A stretch of DNA of 64,000 nt from IMG/VR virus record IMGVR_UViG_3300046642_000884, positions 120,966 to 184,965 of that record; one strand, written 5' to 3'. A program made the translations under genes and the position numbers. Every line of letters starts with the position of its first letter. Position 1 is the stretch's first letter. The DNA comes from a virus. Positions 15,098 to 22,541 of the stretch are shown in pieces. The notes below the pieces were generated by a model. That model did not search any database. It worked only from the letters and a program-made list of their open reading frames with translations, and was not told the origin of the DNA.

Positions 15098-15358
15098 TTA
15101 GTATGAGTATCCTGCAGGAACAGCAAATACACCGGCTTGGTTTGCTGAGGCCAAGGTATCAGTGGGCGACTTTATGATCACAGCTCCGGAGCCAGGTAAT
15201 AGCGTAAATGTTCCCATAGTTCCGCCAGAATTGGCCTGAGTGATCAACACCGAAATCGCTAAGGTATTCGTTACTCTAACAGTTCTGGCTCCATTAAAGG
15301 TGTTAGCAATTGTGTTACAGCCTGTTTCGAATCCTATGATTTTAACTGTTTCGGCCAT
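15098..15358 (-). CDS. Small paralogous protein B in the head operon (86 residues)
   Basis: Starts MAETVKIIGFETGCNTIANT and ends FAVPAGYSY. It is the tandem partner of the gene at 14815-15096, separated by one base. The conserved core G.RTVRVTN..A.SVLITQA..G...GTFTLLPGSGAVIIKSPTDTL suggests a small beta-sandwich. Similar short proteins ('N.fGga..V+vtN......i....g..igs.tl.gg..viIeK.ptDT') occur in structural regions of marine and soil T4-like phages, from memory and unnamed. Confidence 0.8.
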   Translation of the reverse strand: MAETVKIIGFETGCNTIANTFNGARTVRVTNTLAISVLITQANSGGTMGTFTLLPGSGAVIIKSPTDTLASANQAGVFAVPAGYSY

Positions 15359-15360
15359 TG

Positions 15361-15900
15361 TTATTTCTTCTTGGGGACGGTGATAGTAGTCCTATATTTG
15401 TATCCGGCTTTGCCCCAAATTGCTTTCTTCTGTTGACTGACGGTTTTTCCGCCTTTTTTTGCTACCGCTTTAGATACTCCAGGAGGCCCAGCTTCATCCA
15501 ACTGATCTATTTCCTCCATAATATCGGAATAAGCCTGGTGAAATGATGCATCGGGATTTTCCTCAAAGTAAGCATCGAGCACTTCCCCAAGCATTTCGAT
15601 ATCGTCGTTTTCGATTTCTTCAAAGTCAAGCTCTGACATTTTCAGACCCCCTGAATTATCAAAGCCGTTCCAATCAACGTTGTCGTGGCCGTAACGATGA
15701 GCGCCTCGATCAAAGGTCTTCACATTGGCCTTAAAATCATTTTCAAAAGGTTCGCCATGATCTTGCACTACCAGTTTTTTTAGAAATGACTTGGTAGCAG
15801 CCTCACGTTTATGAGGATGATAGCCTCCCTTTTCTCCAAGGTTGAAGCTGGTCGTTTTAGGAAATGGTTTTTTTAGGATGTCAGTCAGTTTCTTCGTCAT
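15361..15900 (-). CDS. Hypothetical head-operon protein, 179 residues
   Basis: A polar protein with a basic N-terminal third (KKLTDILKKPFPKTT...HPHKREAATKSFLKKLV), a central acidic helix pair (MSELDFEEIENDDIEMLGEVLDAYFEENP) and a basic C-terminus ending PKKK. In T4 this slot, between 67 and 21, holds gene 68, a prohead core protein of 141 residues. Similarity to gp68 cannot be shown by eye, so the name is not assigned. It overlaps the gp67-like gene by 20 bases. Confidence 0.7.
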   Translation of the reverse strand: MTKKLTDILKKPFPKTTSFNLGEKGGYHPHKREAATKSFLKKLVVQDHGEPFENDFKANVKTFDRGAHRYGHDNVDWNGFDNSGGLKMSELDFEEIENDDIEMLGEVLDAYFEENPDASFHQAYSDIMEEIDQLDEAGPPGVSKAVAKKGGKTVSQQKKAIWGKAGYKYRTTITVPKKK

Positions 15901-16222
15901 TTGTTACTTCTTCTTCCTCTTTGCCGTCTTCTTCGAGTTCGCCCATAATGGCGGCGATGGCTTGGTCTTCATCTTCGTCAGGGTGTGCCTCAAGATATTC
16001 TTCGACGGCGACACCAAGCGCCTCTTCGATTTCTTCTTCGGTCGGCTCAACTTCTTCCTCAGGCACTTCTTCTTCAACGCCAAGCATTCCTTGTTGAATC
16101 TGGAGTTTGTAGGCGGCGATATGTTGCGCGATTTCGTCTTGAAGGGTGTCCTCGAATGCGGTCTTGAATGCGTCTGGTTTTTCTTCGACTGCGGCGACTA
16201 CCATATCTGTAAGTTTGCTCAT
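15881..16222 (-). CDS. gp67: gp67-like prohead core protein
   Basis: A 113-residue acidic protein. The first half, LTDMVVAAVEEKPDAFKTAFEDTLQDEI..HIAAYKLQI...ML, matches the helical pattern of T4-like gp67 (a short unit that feeds an 'A...F...L......I...K..IA' helix). The second half is a run of Glu and Asp typical of the prohead core. In T4 gp67 (80 residues) shapes the prohead core and is cleaved by gp21. The position between portal and protease genes agrees. Assignment rests on composition, pattern and order. Confidence 0.65.
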   Translation of the reverse strand: MSKLTDMVVAAVEEKPDAFKTAFEDTLQDEIAQHIAAYKLQIQQGMLGVEEEVPEEEVEPTEEEIEEALGVAVEEYLEAHPDEDEDQAIAAIMGELEEDGKEEEEVTNDEETD

Positions 16223-16225
16223 TGG

Positions 16226-17095
16226 TTATTTACTCCTTAGTTTTGCTGTTCTAGCTTTGTAAATCTTGTCTCGATATGAGGCGAGACTGCCTTTTACTTT
16301 GGGGTCTTGGTCTTGTTTTGAGCTAAAGCCATAGCTTGGATCGACCTTGCGAAAGTCTTTTTTGGTCCATTTGGTACGTCCGACTTGAAAAACAACGCGT
16401 TGTTTTTCTTCATTCGTCGATTCGGTTTCTTCTCCTCGATGCATACCATACCAGGCGCCGAGCGCTCTCTTGATTCGCTGTTTCTTCGAATCTCCGGAGA
16501 ATTTTTTATTGTCGGAATGAACAAAGTCGTCAATCACTTTGCCAGTAGAGGTTTTTTTGGTGATGACTTCGGAGAGGTCGGCTTCTTCTTTTTCCAATTT
16601 TTTATCGGCAGCTGCGATACCACGAGAGCGTTTCCAGCTACGAACCAACGGTTTGCGAGCTTGTTTTACTGAGTCAGCTGAAGCCGCCTCATAATCTGCA
16701 TCTTCTTTGTCGGCAATGGCTTTGTCTTTATAATCTCCTAATTTCTTTTTGGTTAGTTCGTCAAGCGTTTCTTCACTTGCTATTTTTGTGTGGGTTGATG
16801 GTTTCGTCCAAGTAGTGCCGATCCAGTTATGCCATTTTGCGTGATTGAAACGTGGATTTTGTTTGGCGAATATCCCAGCATGGTGGTCGGCCATCCGCTG
16901 TCTTTCCCCAGTATTTTTAATGGTTTTGATAATATCAGCAACCTGGCGGAAGTGCATTCGTGATGGCCCTTCGGATAGAATCATCTGAATCAGCTCTTCG
17001 TTGGTCATAACACGAGGACGTAGAGGGTTATCTTGCTTTTCGGGAAGGCCTTTTGCAGCCGTCTTGGCCCATTCTATTTCTTGTAACGAAATCAT
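16226..17095 (-). CDS. Hypothetical protein between portal and prohead core genes, 289 residues
   Basis: A basic, mainly helical protein. The segment VIDDFVHSDNKKFSGDSKKQ, then RIKRALGAWYGM (about 190-220), resembles the 'DF..SDap.FkGkSkekR...AlAAyy' element that I recall from structural-region proteins of cyanophage-like T4 relatives; function unknown. Upstream it carries DELTKKKLGDYKDKAI. It has its own TATAAATA late promoter and a TAGGAG ribosome site, so it is a late protein, possibly in the prohead core or inside the head. Confidence 0.75.
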   Translation of the reverse strand: MISLQEIEWAKTAAKGLPEKQDNPLRPRVMTNEELIQMILSEGPSRMHFRQVADIIKTIKNTGERQRMADHHAGIFAKQNPRFNHAKWHNWIGTTWTKPSTHTKIASEETLDELTKKKLGDYKDKAIADKEDADYEAASADSVKQARKPLVRSWKRSRGIAAADKKLEKEEADLSEVITKKTSTGKVIDDFVHSDNKKFSGDSKKQRIKRALGAWYGMHRGEETESTNEEKQRVVFQVGRTKWTKKDFRKVDPSYGFSSKQDQDPKVKGSLASYRDKIYKARTAKLRSK

Positions 17096-17110
17096 TTTTT
17101 CTCCTAAGGT

Positions 17111-17118
17111 TATTTATA
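17111..17118 (-). promoter_or_regulatory. T4-type late promoter (TATAAATA)
   Basis: An exact TATAAATA, 15 bases before the ATG of the 289-residue gene, with TTAGGAG between them. It lies in the short gap after gene 20. Confidence 0.8.
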
Positions 17119-17121
17119 GAA

Positions 17122-18876
17122 TCACTGGTTCTTAGATAGCATCTTAGAAACCGATTTAAAGTCGCTGCCTGGTTTCTTTTTGCCGGGCTTCTTCGAAGAA
17201 GCAGCAGAAGCTGGCTTTTTGGCTCCGTTGGCCTTGGCTGGGGCCGCAGGCATTCCTGGAACCTGATTGGGGTCCACTAACATTCCTGCATCTCCGTCGC
17301 CCTGGTCTTCACCTTCTCCACCGCCTTCTTCCATAGCAGGTTGTCCTGGCATTCCCTGGTATTGTGGATTAGCCGCTGCATCCATAATCTGTTCATCTAT
17401 TTCGGCCATATCTTCGTCGTTCTGCATCAGGATTCGCTTGCGAACCCATTCATCGGAAACATAACGGCCAACATAAGGAGCAATCAAGGCGATTAGTGTC
17501 CATCGCATAGTTTCGACTTGCTTATCCTTGGCTTCCTCAAAGAAGTTGTCCTTGGTGTACTGAAAGCCGATTTTCTTTTCGATCTTCTCGAACTCCTCGA
17601 TGGCCATGACGTTTTTGAGGACGAGCTGTTTTTTTAGAACGGTAATGAATAGCTTGTTAAAACGACGACGGACTCGACCAATGAACTTGCCGAATTTTAT
17701 TTCGTCTCGCGAGATTGCGGTGTCCTGGGGGCCGATGAACTGATTATCAGTATCAACACGAGCTACTGGAACGTGCAGTGCCAGATACAGTTCCTTCTGG
17801 AAAAACAGAATATCATCTATCTGATTGAAGCCTGTTCCGGGAGGTAGCACATCCACTTGAGTGCCCTTGCCTTCGGAATTGACTGGAATCCAGAAGTCCT
17901 CCAGCATAGTCATGAAGCGCCGATCGTCACGAATTTCTCCGGTGGTCGCATCATAGTTGATCTTGGTGCGATACTTGTCCATCATGGACTTGACATGTGC
18001 CTGCGCCTTCATCGCGGGAAGATTGCCAGTATAGACCTTCCATACCCGTCGTTCAGGAGCGCGGGAAAGACGATAGATCACGGCTGCGTCCTTTAGCGTC
18101 GCGAACATATTCAACGGCTTGATGGCCTTATGCAACATTGAAAGCGTCATTGTTCCGGCCGCATCGCTGAGGCCCGAAGTGATATGGACGATTGCGTCCT
18201 TGGCTATTTTTAGACCAGTGAGTGGATACGAGGTGACGAGAGGTCGAGCAGCTCCTAGATTGAAGCCCTTGTCGGAGAACACGAAATATTCGTTCTTGGT
18301 TGCAGTGAGAACAGCATCTCCCTGGGATTGTTGCCCGGTCTGAACCTGGGTCTTGATAACCTCACGAATTTTTCGAATTTTACGCGGATCGATATAGCGT
18401 AGTTCCTGAATACCGTCGGCTTGATCCTCAGGATCGATGATTACATGGAAATAGATACGGCCGTCGATATACCATCGCTTGAAAATATTATAACCGTTAT
18501 TCTTGAAGTCCAGTAGCTCCAGCACATCATTGAACGCATCTTCAATGGCGAGCTTTACAACATCGTTCTGTTCAATATCATCCAGAACTATCTTGACGTC
18601 GTCCCGGTCGTCGGAAGCCACAACTTCGTTTACGATTTCGTCAATGGCTATATCGACGGTCGCAACTTGCTCCATACTTCTATAGCGATTGATTAGTTCG
18701 ACTTCGGAACGGATAGAACCATCAAGGTCCAGATAGACTGCGGAAGCACCAGCAGCAGAGACAACTGCCGCGCCATCGTCATGGTCGCGTGGAGCAAAGG
18801 ATAGAGGTTCAGAATCAGGTTCTTTTCGCTTGAAGAACCAACCGAAGATTTTCTCTAGATTACCAGCAGGCGCCAT
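17122..18876 (-). CDS. gp20: gp20 portal protein
   Basis: A 584-residue T4-type portal (T4: 524) forming the dodecameric ring at the head vertex, through which DNA enters and to which the neck attaches. Typical elements: AIDEIVNEVV near 85-95, GRIYFHVIID near 150, ELRYIDPRKIRKIREV, YRLSRAPERRVWKVYTGNLP, and DVLPPGTGFNQIDDILFF.KELY.ALHVP..R. The last 90 residues are a low-complexity Pro/Ala/Gly and then Lys tail (AKANGAKKPASAASSKKPG) not present in T4. A late promoter lies upstream. Confidence 0.96.
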   Translation of the reverse strand: MAPAGNLEKIFGWFFKRKEPDSEPLSFAPRDHDDGAAVVSAAGASAVYLDLDGSIRSEVELINRYRSMEQVATVDIAIDEIVNEVVASDDRDDVKIVLDDIEQNDVVKLAIEDAFNDVLELLDFKNNGYNIFKRWYIDGRIYFHVIIDPEDQADGIQELRYIDPRKIRKIREVIKTQVQTGQQSQGDAVLTATKNEYFVFSDKGFNLGAARPLVTSYPLTGLKIAKDAIVHITSGLSDAAGTMTLSMLHKAIKPLNMFATLKDAAVIYRLSRAPERRVWKVYTGNLPAMKAQAHVKSMMDKYRTKINYDATTGEIRDDRRFMTMLEDFWIPVNSEGKGTQVDVLPPGTGFNQIDDILFFQKELYLALHVPVARVDTDNQFIGPQDTAISRDEIKFGKFIGRVRRRFNKLFITVLKKQLVLKNVMAIEEFEKIEKKIGFQYTKDNFFEEAKDKQVETMRWTLIALIAPYVGRYVSDEWVRKRILMQNDEDMAEIDEQIMDAAANPQYQGMPGQPAMEEGGGEGEDQGDGDAGMLVDPNQVPGMPAAPAKANGAKKPASAASSKKPGKKKPGSDFKSVSKMLSKNQ

Positions 18877-18898
18877 TACACTTATCCTTCATAATGTA

Positions 18899-18906
18899 TA
18901 TTTATA
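18899..18906 (-). promoter_or_regulatory. T4-type late promoter (TATAAATA) of gene 20
   Basis: An exact TATAAATA on the minus strand, 22 bases before the portal ATG; GAAGGAT serves as ribosome site. Confidence 0.8.
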
Positions 18907-18921
18907 ATATCGAGAGCGATA

Positions 18922-19617
18922 TTATGCGTTGGAGGCGCGTGATACGGTGGTAACTACTGGCCGTCCTTGGTTTGTTGGGGTGACTATAGCCCCTTGACCA
19001 GAAGCAGCAGAAACATCATTGACGCCGAATACATCATAAGTTCCTGGATTTTCTTGATCGGAATCTGCCGTCGAAGGAATAAAGTAATCATATTGAAACT
19101 GAACATCGAAGGTCTCGATTCGATTGGTGGTTTCCCAGTCCAATTCGATATCTCCGACCAGTTCCGGATACATTCCAAAGAACTCATAAGAACGCAGCAG
19201 GGTTAGTCGCTTTGATAGCTGACGAACTCTCACTGAATCCACCTTGTATCCGCCATCGATTGCCAGAATGTTCTCGGAGTTCTGGACTTGATTGCCGACC
19301 ATTGTGTTCATCATGTTATTCCATGCCTCAAAGAAATCACGAAGGTCAAAATCGATTTCATTATAGAAACGAACAGTCCACGGGACAAAGCGACGTTCAC
19401 CAAATACCTTGATTGGTCGTCCTTGATAATAGACGTCAATGGTGGACATTTCGAAACGCGGAAGTGTTGCCGACTTAGCTCTTACAAGCGTTTCTGAGAC
19501 ACTTTGGTTATTGGTCAGGCCTGGAGGTAGCGCTGGGAAGAAAATTTCGAACTCGCTGGGGCGGGCTCCGCCTTGTGGTAATCCAATTGCTCTGAAAGCA
19601 TGAATGTCAAGTGCCAT
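18922..19617 (-). CDS. gp19: gp19 tail tube protein
   Basis: A 231-residue homologue of T4 gp19 (163 residues), which stacks as hexamers into the inner tail tube. Features are the N-terminal ARPSEFEIFFPALP, LVRAKSATLPRFEMSTIDVYYQGR.IKVFGERRF, W.VRFYNEIDFDLRDFFEAWNN and YEFFGMYPELVGDIELDWET...ETFDVQFQYDYF. The C-terminal about 50 residues (TADSDQENPGTYDVFGVND...) are extra compared with T4. It lies directly downstream of gene 18, interrupted only by a homing endonuclease on the other strand. Confidence 0.95.
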   Translation of the reverse strand: MALDIHAFRAIGLPQGGARPSEFEIFFPALPPGLTNNQSVSETLVRAKSATLPRFEMSTIDVYYQGRPIKVFGERRFVPWTVRFYNEIDFDLRDFFEAWNNMMNTMVGNQVQNSENILAIDGGYKVDSVRVRQLSKRLTLLRSYEFFGMYPELVGDIELDWETTNRIETFDVQFQYDYFIPSTADSDQENPGTYDVFGVNDVSAASGQGAIVTPTNQGRPVVTTVSRASNA

Positions 19618-19649
19618 GTTAGTTGTAGTCTCCTATAAAAGTTACTTCT

Positions 19650-19657
19650 TATTTATA
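19650..19657 (-). promoter_or_regulatory. T4-type late promoter (TATAAATA) of gene 19
   Basis: An exact TATAAATA on the minus strand, 32 bases before the tail tube ATG with TAGGAG between. It lies back to back with the plus-strand endonuclease promoter starting at 19670. Confidence 0.8.
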
Positions 19658-19669
19658 GCTATTTAGTGC

Positions 19670-19698
19670 TTGACTTTATGGGGGTGGTATGATAGGAT
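19670..19698 (+). promoter_or_regulatory. Sigma70-like promoter of the endonuclease gene
   Basis: TTGACT (19670-19675), 17 bases, TAGGAT (19693-19698), and the ATG six bases after the -10 box. The mRNA is predicted to be leaderless or nearly so, although AGGAT could act as a ribosome site if transcription starts upstream. Confidence 0.6.
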
Positions 19699-19703
19699 GA
19701 ATA

Positions 19704-20135
19704 ATGCCTACCCCCAAACACCTACGAAAACAACACGAACAGAAGCGGAAGAATAACAGTCCGGAACATGTCGCCCACCTCAAAACTTATCACCATAACT
19801 GGTATTTAGAGAATAAGGAAAGATTGAATAAAAAAAGCTTGGATGACTATTACGCTAACCGTGAACAACGCATAAAGGAAAGGGTTATATTCGCTCGTAA
19901 GAAGAAGTTCGGAATGACGCCTGAAATGATTGAAGAAATGCTTATCAACCAGAACCATCAATGCAAGCTATGTGGAACCGATAAACCAGGCGGAAGGGGA
20001 CATTGGCATATAGATCATAACCACGAAACGAATAAGGTGCGCGGCTTATTATGCCAGAAATGCAATATGGGAATCGGCATATTCAACGACGATTCCCAAT
20101 TGCTTTACAAGGCTTCCCAATACGTCAAAACTTAA
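19704..20135 (+). CDS. Endonuclease VII-type HNH (His-Me finger) homing endonuclease
   Basis: A 143-residue protein. The C-terminal half has the recombination endonuclease VII signature: a Cys pair CKLCGTD (92-95 region), WHIDHNHETNKVRGLLC with the catalytic His cluster, and QKCNMGIG completing the zinc site. The N-terminal half is very basic with repeated KxRxN helices for DNA binding. It lies opposite in strand between genes 18 and 19 with its own promoter, and its 3' end overlaps the end of gene 18 by four bases. That is the usual pattern of a free-standing homing endonuclease in a conserved gene pair. Confidence 0.88.
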   Translation: MPTPKHLRKQHEQKRKNNSPEHVAHLKTYHHNWYLENKERLNKKSLDDYYANREQRIKERVIFARKKKFGMTPEMIEEMLINQNHQCKLCGTDKPGGRGHWHIDHNHETNKVRGLLCQKCNMGIGIFNDDSQLLYKASQYVKT

Positions 20136-22480
20136 TATTGGATGGCTTCTGCTTCGGTAAACGAAACAGTTGGTGGCACATTTACGAAATTGAGTTTTAT
20201 CCAGTTTATCGAATAATTCGGTTGGATGAATATATCCGCAACAAACTGGTTGTTCTGGATAACCCAGGCAGTGTTGTTGGTCGAATCACATCTTACCAAA
20301 TAGTTGATAATACCACGAAGGCTCTTCACGTTGGCCAGGAATGGATTAACCATTGCGACAAACTGTGATCTGGTGAATGAGTCATTGAACTCAAACAACA
20401 TGAACTTCGAGGCAGTCGAGATTGATTTCTCCAGCACAATGAACAGTCGGCGAACATTAATGCGGTTGAAGGCAGAAGGTTCAGCAAACAGTGTCTTGTC
20501 TCCATAAAGGATTGTACCAAGGCCAGGGAACGAGACAACTGGATTGATTCCAGCTGGATATAGCTGGTCTCTTTCCACTTCTCGTGGATTCCAAGCAAGA
20601 CGAATCAAGTTCTTGATATTGCCTCGATTGAATCCAGCAAATGACCACCACGGATCGTTGGTGTGATCGACCTGAGCAGCTAGTCCTGCGATATCTCCAT
20701 TGAGCGGAACCCAACGATAAACATTGTTGAACTGATCATACATCCATTTGTAGCCAGAATCCATAAATCCATATGACGATGAAGGCAGCGAACTATTTCG
20801 AGCCGCAACACAAGCCGCAGCCTCGTTGCCCACATTATTCACAACCGATGATATATCGGGAGATAGGAAGGTAACACAGTCACGGCGAGCCGATGAAATG
20901 TTATTAATCAGCCACGATGAAAGCTGGGTGTTTGAATCGAAGGCTGTTCCAAGATTTTTTCCAGTTAGCACCAGTCCAATATCGATATCTTCGGCCGATC
21001 TGAAGTAGTTATATCCAGCTGCGATTGTTCCGATAGAGACAGCACCTTCACCAAGTCCATCATCGCCATAAAGTAGCGGAGTAGATAGAGGAGCGGTAGC
21101 TGTTGAAGATGCTACTTGCGCAGCATTGGCCGATGGCGCTGTTGATCGATCGTTGGCAAACCAAATATAGTTGGATTGTCGATTGATCACATTGGCATAG
21201 TAGGTTGATCCGCCATTAAGTGCCAGGCCGTCCGTGGCGCGGGTCAGATTGGAATAGACCTCAAGAACTTCCCCAGGATTGCCTGAGAACTGACCATCTT
21301 CGTCAGTGACCACGATATGTAGCTGATCGTAGGCCGAGGTATTACCATTATTCAGAACAAACTGAGATTGTCCCGGAGGAACTCCCAGCAGATGTGCGTG
21401 TTCCCAGAAACGAATGAAGGTATTGGATACCGTATTGGCGATCAGGGTATAAGGATCATCCATGGCCAGAGTGAACGAGAACACATTGGCGGCGGATTTG
21501 ACAATTGCCGCGGTATCATCGGTAACCTCAAGGAACTCGTATCCCATTGCGCTGTTACCAGTTTGAATAAAGTCACCATTCGCGACAGAACCCCAGGCCA
21601 AGCCAATAATAACATTGGCTGTGGTAACTTGCGCTGCATTGGTAACATCTGAAGGAGTTACAGTGACTGTAACAACATTAGAACCAACATTGGCGGTTAC
21701 AAAGGCATTTAGCGAGTTGATTTGGGCATTAGGCACCAGGTTAACGTTCGATGACCATTGAGAAGGATGATCGCAGACATGGACCCGTAGCGAGTTACCA
21801 ACAGCTCCAGGGAACTTGGCAACATAGAGGATAGAAGGATCAAAGGTGTTTGCTACGACAGTATAATAGTTGTTCTGATTGAGCACATTGTATTTGGCCC
21901 ATTGTAGCAGTAGCTGTGTATTCTCCTGAGCCACCGCAGTATAGAAGATGTTGGAACGGAAGATTAGCTGACAGTTTCCTTGGTTGGCTGATGGAGCCGA
22001 AGACAGGGTGACCGAGGTAGTATTGACCTGGTTGACGTAAACGCCATTAGTCTGAGTTGGCGAAAGAGCCAGAGACGGACCTGTATGATCGTTGTTGGAT
22101 GCATAGAACAGTTTCATTCCAATAGAAATGCCCGCAGTATTATCCAGTAGAACGACAGTGTTTGATTTTGTAAATGTGTTAGCAGTGTTGGAATAGACGT
22201 GTTGAACGGTATTGCCGGTTACATCTCCAGTACGAACAAGCCATAGTTCATCGCCATAGGCGAGATACGACCATGCTGTAAACCAGGTCTCTCCGCACAG
22301 ATTAGATGGCTGATAAAATCGGCTAACCAGATCGCGTTGTGAGCCAAGCAGAACTGGCTGTGTAAAAGGGCCCCATCGGAAAATACCAGCAAAAGCAGCA
22401 GGAGTTGCAGCAACCGCTGGTACGGTCAAGGTAAGGTCGAATTCGTTGAATGAAACACCAGGCGAAACGGCAAAAGTCAT
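20132..22480 (-). CDS. gp18: gp18 tail sheath protein
   Basis: A 782-residue contractile sheath protein (T4: 659). The N-terminus VSPGVSFNEFDLTLTVPAVAATPAAFAGIFRWGP and the C-terminal block (SSYGFMDSGYKWMYDQFNNVYRWVPLNGDIAGLAAQVD, SFAGFNRGNIKNLIRLAWNPREVERDQLYPAGINPVVSFPG, GTILYGDKT) are diagnostic. The C-terminal handshake region lies near 700-780. Extra length sits in the outer variable domains (about 100-420). It is preceded by a late promoter. Its stop codon is shared with the convergent endonuclease. Confidence 0.97.
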   Translation of the reverse strand: MTFAVSPGVSFNEFDLTLTVPAVAATPAAFAGIFRWGPFTQPVLLGSQRDLVSRFYQPSNLCGETWFTAWSYLAYGDELWLVRTGDVTGNTVQHVYSNTANTFTKSNTVVLLDNTAGISIGMKLFYASNNDHTGPSLALSPTQTNGVYVNQVNTTSVTLSSAPSANQGNCQLIFRSNIFYTAVAQENTQLLLQWAKYNVLNQNNYYTVVANTFDPSILYVAKFPGAVGNSLRVHVCDHPSQWSSNVNLVPNAQINSLNAFVTANVGSNVVTVTVTPSDVTNAAQVTTANVIIGLAWGSVANGDFIQTGNSAMGYEFLEVTDDTAAIVKSAANVFSFTLAMDDPYTLIANTVSNTFIRFWEHAHLLGVPPGQSQFVLNNGNTSAYDQLHIVVTDEDGQFSGNPGEVLEVYSNLTRATDGLALNGGSTYYANVINRQSNYIWFANDRSTAPSANAAQVASSTATAPLSTPLLYGDDGLGEGAVSIGTIAAGYNYFRSAEDIDIGLVLTGKNLGTAFDSNTQLSSWLINNISSARRDCVTFLSPDISSVVNNVGNEAAACVAARNSSLPSSSYGFMDSGYKWMYDQFNNVYRWVPLNGDIAGLAAQVDHTNDPWWSFAGFNRGNIKNLIRLAWNPREVERDQLYPAGINPVVSFPGLGTILYGDKTLFAEPSAFNRINVRRLFIVLEKSISTASKFMLFEFNDSFTRSQFVAMVNPFLANVKSLRGIINYLVRCDSTNNTAWVIQNNQFVADIFIQPNYSINWIKLNFVNVPPTVSFTEAEAIQY

Positions 22481-22518
22481 CTAAATAAACTCCTTGAATT
22501 CTTATAATTCTCTCAGGA

Positions 22519-22526
22519 TATTTATA
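22519..22526 (-). promoter_or_regulatory. T4-type late promoter (TATAAATA) of gene 18
   Basis: An exact TATAAATA on the minus strand, 38 bases before the sheath ATG, with AAGGAG before the start codon. Confidence 0.8.
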
Positions 22527-22541
22527 AAAACAGCTTCCTTA

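Noticed and set aside
13070-16672. Ser-rich plus-strand frames opposite genes 22, 67 and neighbours
   Set aside because: They are antisense reading of Glu/Asp/Lys-rich helices. No start signals, and the minus-strand genes fit conserved T4 order.
19600-19612. TTGACA-like sequence at the start of gene 19
   Set aside because: It encodes residues 3-5 of gp19 (LDIH) and lacks a -10 element at the proper distance.
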